Assembly: GCA_021234155.1 (NCBI GenBank)
Contig: JAJEKV010000102.1
Coordinates: 372,001-436,000, forward strand
Source: Isoetes taiwanensis
Taxonomy: Eukaryota; Streptophyta; Lycopodiopsida; Isoetales; Isoetaceae
Length of the DNA: 64,000 nucleotides
Direction of reading: 5' to 3'
Made by a program: the position numbers and the translations under genes. This document shows positions 21,560 to 33,012 of the stretch, in pieces. Below the pieces are notes generated by a model. That model did no database searches and was not told the origin of the DNA. It saw only the letters and a list, made by a program, of their open reading frames with translations. Position 1 is the first letter of the stretch. Each line of letters begins with the position of its first letter.

Positions 21560-23475
21560 TCAGAAATTTATCATCACACTAGGGCCTAAACCAACAATTT
21601 TATTAAAACAATGCTGCCCTAGCTTGATATCACCATGCAATTTACAAGCATTAAGCAATGACATAAAACACATAATATTGGTGAGGCAAAAGCTATGGAG
21701 GAAATCTTCCGCCTCGTCAATGAATCCTGGATGTCCCAAGAGATCGACCATGCATGCACAATGGGAAACCGTTGGTAGAACATAGAAATAGTTTTGCATA
21801 CATACAAAATGCCAACAACTTTCATCAACCAGGCCCGCATGACTGCATGCTACAAGAACATTAGTCAATGAGACTACATCTGCATTTATTCCTTCATATT
21901 GCATCTTCCCAAAGCAGTTCAAGGCAAGGCATCCCTGCCCATTCTGAGAATACCCTGCAATCATTGCATTCCATGTTACTACATTTCGACTTGGTAATTT
22001 AATAAATACATTATAAGCCTCTTCTGGGTTCCCACATTTGGCATACACATTCACCAAAGCATTCCCCAAAAGAATGTCCACTTCACCTCCATTGTCAATT
22101 ATCTGCCCATGGATAAATCTTGCTTGACCTAAAGCTCCTATCCTAGCACATGCATTCAAAACAAGAATGCAGATGACATAATCTTGCTTTACTCCTTCTA
22201 TTTGCATTCTCTCAAAGCATTCTATAGCAAGGCAAGCTTCTTCATGTTCTGTGTATCCTGCAATTAAGATTCCCCAAAGCACAACATCATGACTGAGCAA
22301 TTTGTTGAAGGCTTTATGTCCCTCGTTTAGGTGGCTACATTTGGCATACATATCCACCAATGCACTGCCAATGATAGAATCATATTCAATCCCACGTTGA
22401 ACAATTTGGGTGTGAATGATTCTGCCTTGCTCAATTGCTCCAAGTTTTGCACATGCCTTTAAGATGATCAGAAATGTTACTTTTGATGGGTTCATGCCTT
22501 CATGTTGCATCTTGTAAAAGTAATCAAGAGAAATTATGGGATTTCCACCTTCTGCAAATCCAGCAATGATCACATTCCAAAGCACTTCATCTGGGTTTTG
22601 ACAATGCGCTGAACACTAGTAACGCTTCTTCCAGACCTCCACATTTAACATACATATCAATTAAAGAACTTTGTAACATCTGATCAAGGTGGAGCCTGCT
22701 TTTGTATGATGTTTCCATGGACGAGTCTACCTTCCTTTAATGCTCCCAGATGACTACATCCTTTTAATACACCCAAAATGTAACTTTGTTTGGCTCAAGC
22801 CCCTCCTGCTGCATCTTACAGAAACATTCTAACCCCAAAAGCGGCTCGCCATGCTGCATATAGCCAGAAATCATTGTTCCCCATGAGATTACATCATGGT
22901 TCAAGTTCTTGAAAACGGCGTATGCCTCCTCCAGACTTCCGCATTTGGCATACATATCAACTAATGCATTGCCAACAACAACATCTGGTTGGAGTCCACT
23001 TTCAACAATCTGGCAGTGGATATATCTTCCCTGCATGACATCTTCACGCATCCCACATGCCTGTGTAATGGACACATTAACATAATTATCGCCTTCGATG
23101 CCTAATCTATGCATTCTATGGTATAATTCAAGGGATATGTCACTGTGTCCCAGCACTGAATTTGCTCCAATAATTGCAGACCATGTATATGGAGACGGTT
23201 TTGTAATTTTACTAAATGCAGTAGTTGATTCAACCAAATGCCCATGATATGAAAAACAACCTAATGAGATGGTCACCCAATACTGCAATCGAACAGAGTT
23301 CTGTAGGAGTGATAAGAAATTGAACTCGCCTGGTAGAGTTGAGATTTTTTGTGTTCTCACAAGCTTGCAGAAGACAATAAGCATTATTTCTGGTAATACA
23401 ATTTCCTTGCCCATCCAGAGCTTCTGCAGCTTCAAGTAATTCTTGCAGTCCTTGTTCTCCATAAATCCGACTCAA
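21560..23475 (-). pseudogene. PLS-type pentatricopeptide repeat (PPR) pseudogene
   Basis: PPR proteins bind organellar RNA. The minus-strand frames carry tandem repeats typical of early-land-plant PLS PPRs: 'GNALVDMYAKCGSLEEAYAVF', cited as NALVDMYAKC, plus 'VISWGTMISGYMQHGE', 'FCKMQQEGLEPNKVTF', 'NVVTWNAMIAGYSQNGQG' and 'CMVDLLGHPGFIDEAEDF'. The gene is broken at about 23250 (one extra T), near 22770 ('VTFWVY' then stop), near 22690 and near 22600. Repeat residues in the broken stretch ('LKGCSHLGALKEGRLVHGN', 'LIDMYVKCGGLEEALLVF') can be read by changing frame. The C-terminus stops at 21560 before a full E domain and no DYW domain is seen. An ATG at 23462 opens a different frame from the ancestral N-terminus ('LEAAEALDGQGN', 'AYCLLQACENTKNL'). 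The 5' part is duplicated at 31.5-32.36 kb. Confidence 0.93.
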
Positions 23476-24054
23476 ATTTTCAAAAATCCTGCTAATCTGC
23501 TATTGAGGTAGTCAGAAAAGAAAAGGAAAAAATCATGTTGTAAGCATAGATTATGGAGTTCACCTTATTAAACTGAATAATGCGGGATGATGCCATGCCA
23601 TAACGGGCCAGCCTTATTTTTTAGCTCCACTAAAAATGTATAGCCATCTTTCAAAATGTGTCCAAATAATGAATTTGTTTGTGTCCGCAGAGCGGCCTGG
23701 AGCACTTGGCAAAATGAGATGTGAATTACCTTGAGGGCCAGACAAACCACGTAGATCACATGTATTTTGTATATAGGAAGCCAGAATACCTCTTCAAGTC
23801 CTTCCAGCTTCCATTGCAAGGGCCTATACCTAGCATGGTCAAAGTCAAGGGGTTTAGGGTCCCACCCACCTAACCTATCGTGGTACCACTGACCATGGCC
23901 TGGGCACCCCAGACATATGGCTCGTGAACACAGGGTGCTCGCTCCTTGCCACGCAACTTAATGTAGTTGCACGGGAGCGCTGTATATATCGACGCAGTCA
24001 TGTTATAGCCGGGCATATCCATAGTATATCCGTGTCTTTGACATGTTATAGCCA
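23222..24054 (-). repeat. Inverted duplication, copy A (PPR 5' end and upstream)
   Basis: The complement of this segment matches 31528-32360 through the PPR N-terminus and about 560 bp upstream, including CACCCTGTGTTCAC and GGGACCCTAAACCCC landmarks. The copies differ by scattered substitutions and small indels. The PPR reading frame is shifted in this copy but not in the other. Confidence 0.95.
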
Positions 24055-24059
24055 CGCCA

Positions 24060-24620
24060 AAAAATAAATAAACAGCGTTTTACTGGACTTCGGCGATTTT
24101 TTTGCCATTTAAGGCTGGCTATAACATGCCCACGCGTCGACATTTCAAATGATGGGTTGCAAGGCGTGATAAGTTCCCATGGTCATGCAACCGCTCTTTA
24201 TTTCGAAGTCACGGCTACAAATTGTCCATGTGCCCCTATTATCATTTATAAGCCGGTGTGCCTTCTTAAGTGTAACAACCCATAGGGCTTTTTTGAGTTA
24301 ACATGAATGCCCTCTTCCCTTATTTAACAACCATGGTAAAGTTTGAACCAGCATGAAATCAGAAAAACTCCGTGTATATTTTCCCTGGTCGGATTTGGGC
24401 AGCAGATGGATGCAATGAAGAAGTTGATTGAAGGAAGATCAGTGGATGCTGCGTCCTTGATGAGAAAAACGAAGGATATGAAAGAGAAAAAGAAAACATT
24501 AATCTGATTTATGCAAGTTAGAGGGGGAGAGAAATACCTTGAATAGGCTTGTGCAAAGCAAGGATGCACAGATCAGCATTCAGTTAAACAAATTGATGAC
24601 TTCACCCTCGACAGGGTAGC
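24060..24620. other. Non-coding upstream region
   Basis: No coding sequence recognised between the PPR upstream region and the RING-like exon. Confidence 0.4.
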
Positions 24621-24635
24621 CAACTGATTTTGCAT

Positions 24636-24996
24636 ATGGCCTTGGCCTCCCACTTTGAAGAGGAAAAATCTTGTTTTATTGAGGAAATAAATGGCTTAAA
24701 GATGCCAATTGAGAGTTTGACAAATGAATTGCATGGATTAGAGGCTGCCATCCATGAAATCAGCAGGAAATTGGAGCCAAATGATGCTAGTGAGAGGAGA
24801 ATAAAGGAAATGACATTATATTTAGAAAAATCCGATGTAATTTCCTTGCATTCTACTCCTCTACTTGCAACAGAAGCAAGGGCATCAACTTCTGGTCGTG
24901 TGAATACATGTAGCAATTGCAATGAGTGCCTCAACCCTATACTGCTGGTTTTACTATGTTGTGGACATCCCTACTGTCTACTTTGTCTATCATACA
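24636..24996 (+). pseudogene. Coiled-coil plus half RING finger exon
   Basis: The plus frame has an amphipathic helical part ('FEEEKSCFIEEINGLKMPIE', 'LHGLEAAIHEISRKLE'). It then has 'CSNCNECLNP' and 'CCGHPYCLLCLSYK', the first six ligands of a C3HC4 RING finger (C-x2-C, C-x-H, C-x2-C). The last C-x2-C pair is missing. A possible splice donor (AAG|GTTTCC) follows 'SYK' near 24996, so this could be one exon of an E3 ubiquitin ligase whose 3' exon is not recognisable downstream. Downstream sequence is AT-rich and then a copia element. Confidence 0.55.
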
Positions 24997-25399
24997 AGGT
25001 TTCCACAACAAACCAATGTATACATGAGTGTTTGTAATCAAGATCCTGTATCAAATTATGGGACTCTCTACTTAACAAGGTACTTTTAATTATGTTATCT
25101 TGACTAATTATGTTTTTTTTTACTATTCTGTTGTAGCAATTGCTTTGATTTGAACATGTGTGATTGTCATTATTATCTAGACATTTAGTTGCTTGTTAGG
25201 TAAAATTCCAAATTGGCATTCAGCTTTTACATGGATTATCTTATGTTGTTCTTAAAGTAAATGTATGTGAGGGTTAGTGTAATTTATGTAACCCTATGAT
25301 CACATTTATTTCATATTTTGTACATACTTTTTGTCATAAATACCTTATAAATTTGCAATAATTTTTGAGGGAGATTTTTCATACGTATTTATAAATTTG

Positions 25400-25593
25400 C
25401 GAATTTATGTCAGCCTCAAAAATGCGCTTCTTCTGCGGTAAACGCCATTTCTTCGTGCTGCTAATCTCTGATTTACTTTGAATATTGCCTTCCGTATTCT
25501 TGATTCTCTACGTCGTGCGATTCGCTTATAGCACGCTAGATTCTTGATTTCTTGGCCATCGCTTGGATCGTGAGAAACCAAGCACTGATACCA
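25400..25593 (-). mobile_element. Copia PBS and 5' untranslated internal region
   Basis: Minus strand TGGTATCAGTGC (PBS, one mismatch to the tRNA-iMet complement) directly follows the LTR. About 190 bp then match the 5' internal region of the plus-strand copia at 32758-32960. Homology ends near 25405 before gag. It is thus a second internal region downstream of an LTR that is itself preceded by a 3' internal end. Confidence 0.85.
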
Positions 25594-25987
25594 TGAAATT
25601 AAATATAATGCATATGGCAGAAAAACAAAAACCTTATATATTCATATATAATTGAATAGATTATGGAATCATATATTCATGTATGAATATGAGAATACGT
25701 ATCTGTCTTGAGACAGTTGCAGACTGGAAGGGCTCCCCCGTAATTGTGCAATGCTTGAGTTGAATGTGTTTGAATATGGAAAATAAGGCGGTTTATGTAA
25801 GCGGTGAAAAGGGCATGTGAAAGGTCATGAGGGCATGTCTTATGGGAAAGGATATGGCTTTTTGAAAAGGTATGACTATTGGTCATGGATCAATGAGGTG
25901 GACACCTATGTGGCTTAGGGATAACGCGGGCAATAATGCGTTAGAATAGAGGCAAACGGATAACTCACGGAATCTATTCCATTAACA
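25594..25987 (-). mobile_element. Copia LTR
   Basis: A 394-bp LTR. Minus strand begins TGTTAATGGAATAGATTCCG at 25987 and ends AATTTCA at 25594, closely matching the LTR at 32361-32757. It is preceded by the polypurine tract AAGGGGAG (25988-25995) and followed by a PBS, so it is flanked by internal sequence on both sides. Confidence 0.92.
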
Positions 25988-26870
25988 CTCCCCTTAGCCG
26001 ATGCCCACCGTCGGTTGTCTCTTTTATGTTGAGGCTTTGTCCGCATAGAATAAATTTGTGCGTTGGTAGAGGTTTTTAAGAAAATCCGCTACCATCTCTT
26101 GATGGGGCAATATTGAAGTTGAATCTTCTTCTCAATAATCTTTTTCATTACAAAGTGGTCTTGGATCTCAATATGTTTTGATCTAGCATTGATTCTTGGT
26201 TGTGTTGCCATCTTCGATGCAACTTGTGCTATCGGTCTTGATTAACACTTGGTCCTTGTGAAGGTATCATGATGTCTTCAAGGCACCGCACGCGACCATA
26301 TAGCTTCTTTTGTTGCTTGGCAAATAGCTATATATTACCTTCAAAGACTTGATAAGATAGATAGATAGTATTTTAACGTCACGCCACTAGGCAGCATCCA
26401 ACTGGACATGTGACCACACACCACACTACATTGCTTGGAAATTGTAGGTTGCTTTTTACTACACCAGGAGATGGTGCTTTTTCCAAGTTGAAAACAATAA
26501 TTTCAACATCACTTGCATAAGAAGCATCACTATATCCTGTAAGTATGAGCGAACCACCTTGTAGTGTAAGTCCAAAGTTAGGGGTTCCAGAAAGATAGCG
26601 AAGAATTCTCTTCACTGCAGCCCAATGCATATGTCCTGGATTACTCAAGAATTGACTCACAAAACTGACTGCATGAGCAATGTCAGGTCTTGTACATATA
26701 GCAGCATACATGAGACTGCCTACTGCACTTGCATAGGGCGTATTCTTCATGATCTCTTCTTCTTGAAAGTTTTGTGGACACATATTTTTGGATATCCATT
26801 GTACTTATTGGCTTACTCTTACCCATCTCAAATTTCTTCAAGAGGTCTTCAATATATTTTTGTTGACTGA
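25988..26870 (-). pseudogene. Copia pol 3' end (RNase H) with polypurine tract
   Basis: The minus-strand frame 26783-26379 contains 'ASAVGSLMYAAICTRPDIAH', 'FLSNPGHMHWAAVKRILRYL' and 'LTGYSDASYASD', the conserved end of Ty1/copia RT and RNase H. A SINE-like 3' tail with (GATA)n is inserted at about 26349-26420. Below it comes the 3' untranslated region with the polypurine tract next to the LTR. Stops and insertions make it non-functional. Confidence 0.92.
26349..26420 (-). mobile_element. SINE-like 3' tail fragment
   Basis: GATAGATAGATAGTATTTTAACGTCACGCCACTAGGCAGC matches the 3' portion of the SINE at 27081-27235. It is inserted in the copia 3' region. Confidence 0.6.
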
Positions 26871-27080
26871 GATGAATTGTCTTCTTTTTTCGATTTCTTA
26901 GGACTTGGATTCCTAAGCAGTATGCAATTTTTTTTTTTTTTTTTTTTTTTTTTTGAAGGCAAGGTGAGGTTTAATATTCATAACTCAAAAATACATCATG
27001 TAGTATACCATGAGAGGCATACCGTAATAAAGATAAGCAATAAGTTCATTTGCATGCTTCTTACAAAATGAAGCATGACT

Positions 27081-27235
27081 ATATAGATAGATAGATAGAT
27101 AGATAGTATTTTTACGTCATGCCACATTGGCAGCGTCCATGAGGACATATGACGGACCCCCAGAGACTTGAACACAAGATCTCTTAGTTGCTAACCCAAT
27201 GGACTAGCCAATAAACCGAACAAGGGGGAACTAAT
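27081..27235 (-). mobile_element. tRNA-derived SINE with (TATC)n tail
   Basis: On the minus strand the head reads TGGCTAGTCCATTGGGTTAGCAAC (A-box-like, 27210-27187), followed by GTGTTCAAGTCTCT (B-box-like, 27175-27162). A tRNA-unrelated body comes next, and the tail is TATCTATC repeats (27106-27081). The spacing of the A and B boxes fits a polymerase III SINE. Boundaries are approximate. Confidence 0.6.
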
Positions 27236-27305
27236 ACATAGTCTCTAAAACTCATACATTATCGAAATGCATCAAACTGGGACTAATAGTTTAGAGCCTA
27301 TATGC

Positions 27306-27966
27306 TTACTGAGCATTAATCAGATCTTGCATAGTAAGATCTGTCCTTCTGCCCAAAATATTCAGTAGCAGATCGAGTTTGTCGGGTCTATAGTTTGTAA
27401 AGTCCAGCAGTACCAGCACATGAGCTTCTCTTTTCTGCTCCCATTTATGGTAAAGATTCATGAAGTACTGCCTAAAATTGTTGTGTCTCCAAGCCTCAGG
27501 TCTGTTGAGTACCTTTTTGATAACTGAGGCATGTATCATCTCCTGTTTCAGCTGACTTAACATGTCTTCTTGCTCACCCCGAGATAGTCTGGAGAATTCA
27601 TCATCCGAGTCATATGCAACTCCCATCTCCCTGTCTGCAGCACCAACTCTATTGAGTCTCCTGACTGCACCTATGCAACACAACATCAGAAATGGTTAGG
27701 TTCAGAATAAAGAAATCATATATCCCCTGGAATTTGCCAATGGCATGCCAGTCTTGATAGCAGCTACAGATAAGAAAGACATGAGATTCATCCTCAACCT
27801 CACCTGAGTTGCATAGTGTGCACAGTCGATCTTCCCTGGGAATATTTTGCCAGTGTCCAGTTTCAATCTTCAAGTTGTGAGAGCTAGTTCTATATTTTGT
27901 TGTAACTCTTCTCGCCCTTTTGGAAATATGGGATCTAATGTAATCCTGGTCAGAGTAGACTAACAT
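27306..27966 (-). pseudogene. LINE-type retrotransposon 3' end (zinc-binding C-terminus)
   Basis: The frame 27966-27649 reads 'RRVTTKYRTSSHNLKIETGH' and 'REDRLCTLCNSGEVEDESHV', with a C-x2-C..H..C pattern. This is the C-terminal zinc motif common to plant and animal non-LTR retrotransposon reverse transcriptases. An overlapping frame, 27686-27306, continues with a helical tail ('EEDMLSQLKQEM'-like, 'NFRQYFMNLYHKWEQKREAH'). The RT core is absent, so this is a 3' or internal fragment with one frame change. A second, plus-strand relative is at 29341-30035. Confidence 0.75.
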
Positions 27967-27969
27967 GGG

Positions 27970-29340
27970 ATTAACTTCGTTCTTGTAAAATGTAAATCTT
28001 GTCCCTTGTTTCTACCACATGTGATCCACAACTTTTGTTTCGCGAATGCCAACATCAGATCGGCCAATCTTGCTCTAATGTTCCATCTCTCGATACCATT
28101 CCATCAGGTCTCTATACCACCCCTTAAGGTTAGATTCTTCAGCCACAATACATGGTATTCTTGTACTATCAAGACTATCTAAATTGAATGGTCTGAAAAT
28201 GCCTTCAAAAGCTCAGACAGTTTCTACATTATAACCGGTTATGATCTTAATGTATACCATTAAATTTGAGTATATGGTAAGACCAATGAACAAATTTAGA
28301 CCTTGAAGCTTCTAGAGAACATGCATACAAAAAAAATAGTAATAAGGACATAACTGTATATCTATTCAGATCTCTTGTAACTATCTATTTAGTGGAGGAG
28401 TTTAGGTGCAGATGGGGCAATTAATTCTAAGGATCTTGCCAGCAGATAGTCAATGCAATTTGAGGAGGCATATATTTTGCTTTGAGGCGGCATATGCTTT
28501 GCAATTTCGAACGGATCTCATAAGCAATACCAAAGAAACTGCACATGTTGGCACTGGAAAGCTAATTTTTAAGCAAAGCAAATTGAAAGCCATAGATTGG
28601 TAGCACTTACTCAAGTGATGGATTTGCAGCAGAGTTATCTGCTAGTCTTGAAGTTTAATGCCATCATGCTCTTTAGCATCACTGGAAAATCCTTCCTTTG
28701 TGCTTGCAATGCTGCGAAGACGTTTTTACTCTTCTCCATTGGAAGCATAAAGCAAGATGCATGCAACACAATCCCTAAAACCAAAATCATAGCTTCCAAA
28801 TGGGCATAGCTTTAGAATGAAATGCCATCCTGCAAATACAGATGTTGTGCGAGAACAACATCCTTACAAAAAATGAAATTACAATGGCAAAAAGGGATTA
28901 AGGTTCGTCACAAAAATGGAAATGAAATGTGTTACGGCTTTGTAGGTGGCCACTTGAATGATCTAACGATTCCATTAGCCAAAGATAGGTTAAAATGATA
29001 TATGCACGTCCGTGTTATGCCAAAGAACATTCATGCCATTGAAGAGTGTTTAGGCTCAACACATAAAAGCCATGAATAAAGATCTGAAGTAAATCCTCTC
29101 TATGAAAAAATATACAAAAATATTAATGGTTTTGGCTGGGAAAATGGCTACCTCAACATACATGTAGCATCTCTTGAGACCCTTCAAAACTGTATAAAAA
29201 GAATTGTCGATATGAAAAAAAAAATTTGATGTTCAGTCCGATCGCTCCAACAACAACTCGATTTCAATTTTGATGTAATACTACCACTCATAATCTGCAC
29301 AAAAATATTAGTATGTTTTACATAACATTTCCTCACTGCA
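27970..29340. other. No gene recognised
   Basis: Short frames only. Possibly LINE-derived or intergenic sequence. Confidence 0.35.
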
Positions 29341-30035
29341 GGAGACAGGATTCTTGCCTCTTCAGAGGGTGGCCCTTGATCGTCACATTGTCTATTTTCA
29401 GAACGTGGGAAATATGGACGATGCTCATCTTCCTAAACTAGCTTACATCATGGCAATGGGGCCACAGCGCCTCAAGGCCTCTTTGGAGGAAAAGAGAGCT
29501 CAATGGATGGCTAGATGGAATGTGTGAGCAAAAGGTGCATACATGTGCAAACAGAGGCAGATTGCCATAGCTTGAGGTCTTGATTCATCAGCAAGCTTTG
29601 GGATGCCAGTGCCCTTGAATAGGTCAAGACAACACACTACCAGCGCCACATAAATCCCACATTGGAACGACGCACATTGGGCTACCCACTTGCCCATGAA
29701 AAGACGCAGACTCATTGCCTCCATTAGCACAGGGGCACATCATCTTCGAATTGAGACGGGCAGATGGATTCGTGAGCCACGTCAGGACAGGCTCTGTCAA
29801 TGCTGCCAAATAAGAGTCATTGAGGATGAATCTCATACCCTTCAAAGTTGCCCAGCATATGATCAAACCGACGCTATCTTTGAGTTGGTCAGGCACGGCG
29901 GTGCTACATGTGACATTGAGCACGGCATCTATACGGGTGCTAGGATCATACCTTCAGGAGGTCATGGACATGCGAGATCAGCTATGTCCTCGGGCACGCG
30001 CTTGATATGTACATACACATTTATTTCATAATGAT
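29341..30035 (+). pseudogene. LINE-type retrotransposon 3' end
   Basis: The plus strand at 29343-29527 encodes 'GFLPLQRVALDRHIVYFQNV' and 'KRAQWMARWN', followed by a stop. Another segment, 29690-30031, encodes 'ISTGAHHLRIETGRWIREPR' and 'QDRLCQCCQIRVIEDESH', the same C-terminal zinc motif as the minus-strand copy at 27.3-28.0 kb. The two parts resemble successive sections of a non-LTR RT C-terminus separated by a degenerate stretch. Confidence 0.75.
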
Positions 30036-30349
30036 ATATACTTTATGCGGGTTTGACAACATTCTTATTATTGCCATGGTTTTCCCTCGAAAACCCTTGG
30101 CGAGGGTTTTTTAACGGGACAATAATAAGTTTGTCAAGGCTCGCCACGGGTCCCATAGGCGATTGGTCTCAATGGACGATAAAAACTATTCTTATTCTTA
30201 TTCTTCTGTCTGGCCCAAAGCACAAATGTTACCATACATGTTTCAAGACAATCTGAACATCACGTTATCAATTTGCAGATGCAAAGCTATGCAAAGCTGG
30301 TACAGTGCTATCTTCCGGTAATTTTATAATGAAGCAAAGCTATCTTCCG

Positions 30350-30760
30350 GCTTACTACCTTCCAAAGTCGGTTGTAGAAGCAAGACTAGAGAACAAAATC
30401 GAGACCTTCCAAGGTCGGTTTCAAAAAGCAAGATCGGGTTCTATAAGCAAGATCCACGAAGCAAGGTCAGCTCCAGAAGCAAGATCAGAGAAATAAGGTC
30501 GGATTTAGAAGCAAGATCAGAACACAAAACCCTGAAAAAAAAATCTTATTAAGTTAGTTTTTTAGCACCGTCTGACCAACTCAAGTACAAATAATCAAAT
30601 GAAACAGGATCGAAACCTTCCAAGGTCGGTTTCGTATAAGATCGGAGAAGTCAAGGTTGGCTCCAGAAGCAAGATCAGAACACAACACCCTGAGAAAAAA
30701 ATCTTGTAAGTTAGTTTTTTAGCACCATCCGACCAGCTGAAGCACAGAAGATCAAACGAT
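30350..30760. repeat. 158-bp tandem duplication with GAAGCAAGATC sub-repeats
   Basis: GCAAGATCAGAACACAA is followed by ACCCTGA and then TTAGTTTTTTAGCACC, at about 30511 and again at about 30669. Within each unit GAAGCAAGATC-like words recur. Non-coding. Confidence 0.8.
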
Positions 30761-31078
30761 GCCACCATCAAAGTCGACCAAAAACCATCTATACCTACAC
30801 AACATGAGATGGGTGCCAAAGGAGGCAGCTGAGCTGAAAATTTGTATAGAATGAACCCATCCCAATTTTTCCTGGCTCTAGATTTTCTCATTCAATGCTT
30901 GCGGCCCATTCAAATTTGCATTCAATTCAGTCAATTGGGATCAGGGGAAGTTGATACTGGGGGGGCTACAAGATGAAGGGAACACTGCATGCGGCGTTAC
31001 ATGCGGCATTCCTTGGCACAAATACCAAGATGCTCAAAAAATAAAAAAGAAGATAAGCAAATTTATAAGGTATTTATA

Positions 31079-31207
31079 ACAAACAAGGTGCCTGCGACGG
31101 AGGGTTGCCCTCCATGGCTGGAGGGTGAAGTGGCTTAAATCATTGTTCAAAGTCATGTTTTGACAATCAATTAAGATTGCTATACTTCTAGACAATAGAA
31201 TACTTGA
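31079..31207. repeat. Dispersed direct repeat, copy 1
   Basis: ACAAGGTGCC..GGGTTGCCCTCCATGG continues through AAGTGGCTTAAATCAT and CAATAGA.TACTTGATAC, and recurs at 39783-39909 with scattered changes. It contains a near-palindrome, GGAGGGTTGCCCTCCATGG. Family unknown. Confidence 0.85.
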
Positions 31208-31527
31208 TACCATGACTTTATGGGAATTGGCCTGAAGAAATCTTGGTGCTCAGCATGGAAGAAGTATTGCAGAAGCATAAGAACAAGTGTGATAGAGCAG
31301 AGAATGGAAATACATGTTTTGTTAGCATAGAAATGAGAGAACTCCTTGAAGACCTTTGATCGGTTTTTTGTCACGGATAGCTTCAAACATCGTAGGAGCA
31401 GGTTTTGTAGAGGAATGAAACATTGATGCATAGCCTAACTCCAAACCTCGCAAGAAAAAGTGAAACTCAATGTTCGCAAACTCAAAGTGCAAGATGAATG
31501 CAACACACATACCAAAACCCCCAGGTA

Positions 31528-32360
31528 AACATATCAAAGACACGAATATACCATGGATATGCCCGTGGCTATAACATGAGTGCGTCCGATATATACAGCG
31601 CTCCCCGTGTAACTACATTATGTTGCGTGGCAAGGGGCGAGCACCCTGTGTTCACCGGCCATACATCTAGGGTGCCCATGCCCTGGTCAGTGGTTCTACG
31701 ATAGGTTAGATGGGTGGGACCCTAAACCCCCTTGACTTTGACCATGCTAGGTATAGGCCCTTGCATGCATAAATTGATAAATGGAAGTTGGAAGGACTGG
31801 AGAGGTATTCTGGTTTCCTATATACAAAATACATGTGATCTACGTGGTTTGTCTGGCCCCTCAAGGTAATTCACATCTCATTTTGCCAAGTGCTCCAGGC
31901 CGCTCTGCGGACACAAACAAATTCATTATTTGGACACATTTTGAAAGATGGTGGAGCTAAAAAATAAGGCTGGCCCGTTATGGCATGGCATCATCCCGCA
32001 TTATTCAGTTTAATAAGGTGAAGTCTATAATCTATGCTTACAACATGAATTTTTCTTTTTCTTTTTCTGACTAGGTCCTCAATAGCAGATTAACAGGATT
32101 TTTGAAAATTTAAGTCGGATTTATGGAGAACAAGGACTGCAAGAATTACTTGAAGCTGCAGAAGCTTTGGATGGGCAAGGAAATTGTATTACCAGAAATA
32201 ATGCTTATTGTCTTCTGCAAGCTTATGAGAACACAAAAAATCTCAACTCTACCAGGCGAGTTCAATTTCTTATCACTCCTATAGAACTCTGTTCGATTGC
32301 AGTATTGGGTGACCATCTCATTAGCTTGTTTTCATATCATGGGCATTTGGTTGAATCAAC
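31528..32360 (+). repeat. Inverted duplication, copy B (PPR 5' end), truncated by copia
   Basis: Plus-strand counterpart of 23222-24054. It ends within the PPR frame 'GHLVEST' exactly where the copia LTR TGTTAACGG begins. The PPR frame 'LGDHLISLFSYHGHL' is uninterrupted here, showing that copy A gained one base. Confidence 0.95.
32100..32360 (+). pseudogene. PPR protein N-terminus (duplicate)
   Basis: This is the N-terminal segment of the PPR gene at 21.6-23.5 kb. It reads 'QGLQELLEAAEALDGQGN', 'NAYCLLQAYENTKNLNS' and 'LGDHLISLFSYHGHLVEST'. It is cut after about 80 residues by a copia LTR. No further PPR sequence is seen downstream of the copia/LINE block. Confidence 0.9.
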
Positions 32361-32757
32361 TGTTAACGGAATAGATTCCGTGAGTTATCCGCTGCCTCTA
32401 TTTCAACGCACATTATTGCCACGTCATCCCCTAAGCCACATAGGCGTGTCCACCTCATTGATCCATGATCAATAGTCATACCTTTTCCAAAAGCCATATC
32501 CTTTTCTATAAGACATGCCCTCATGACCTTTCACATGCCCTTTCACCTGCTTACATAAACTGTCTTATTTTCCATATTCAAACACATTCAACTCAAGCAT
32601 TGCACAATTACGGGGGAGCCCTTCTAGTCTGCAACTGTCTCAAGACAGATATGTATTCTCATATTCATACATGAATATATGATTCCATAATCTATTCAAT
32701 TATGTATGAATATATAAGGTTCTTGTTTTTTTGAAATATGCATCATATTTAATTTCA
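32361..32757 (+). mobile_element. Copia 5' LTR
   Basis: A 397-bp LTR that begins TGTTAACGGAATAGATTCCG and ends AATTTCA, immediately followed by TGGTATCAGAGC. It is inserted in the duplicated PPR segment. No 3' LTR is found downstream, because the element is truncated at the LINE junction near 36,329. Confidence 0.95.
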
Positions 32758-32769
32758 TGGTATCAGAGC
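32758..32769 (+). other. Copia primer binding site
   Basis: TGGTATCAGAGC directly abuts the LTR end and is complementary to the 3' end of initiator tRNA-Met. Confidence 0.93.
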
Positions 32770-33012
32770 TTGGTTTCTCACGATCCAAGCGATGGCCAAG
32801 AAATCAAGAATTCAGCGTGCTATTTCTCGCATCAATAAGCGAATCGCACGATGTAGAGAATCAAGAATACGGAAGGCAATATTCAAAGTAAATCAGAGAT
32901 TAGCAGCACGAAGAAATAGCGTTTACCACAGAAGAAGCGCATTTTTGAGGCTGACAGAAATTCTCTGAATTTTTTTACCCCCCGATTGATTTTTTATAAT
33001 CAAATCATAATT

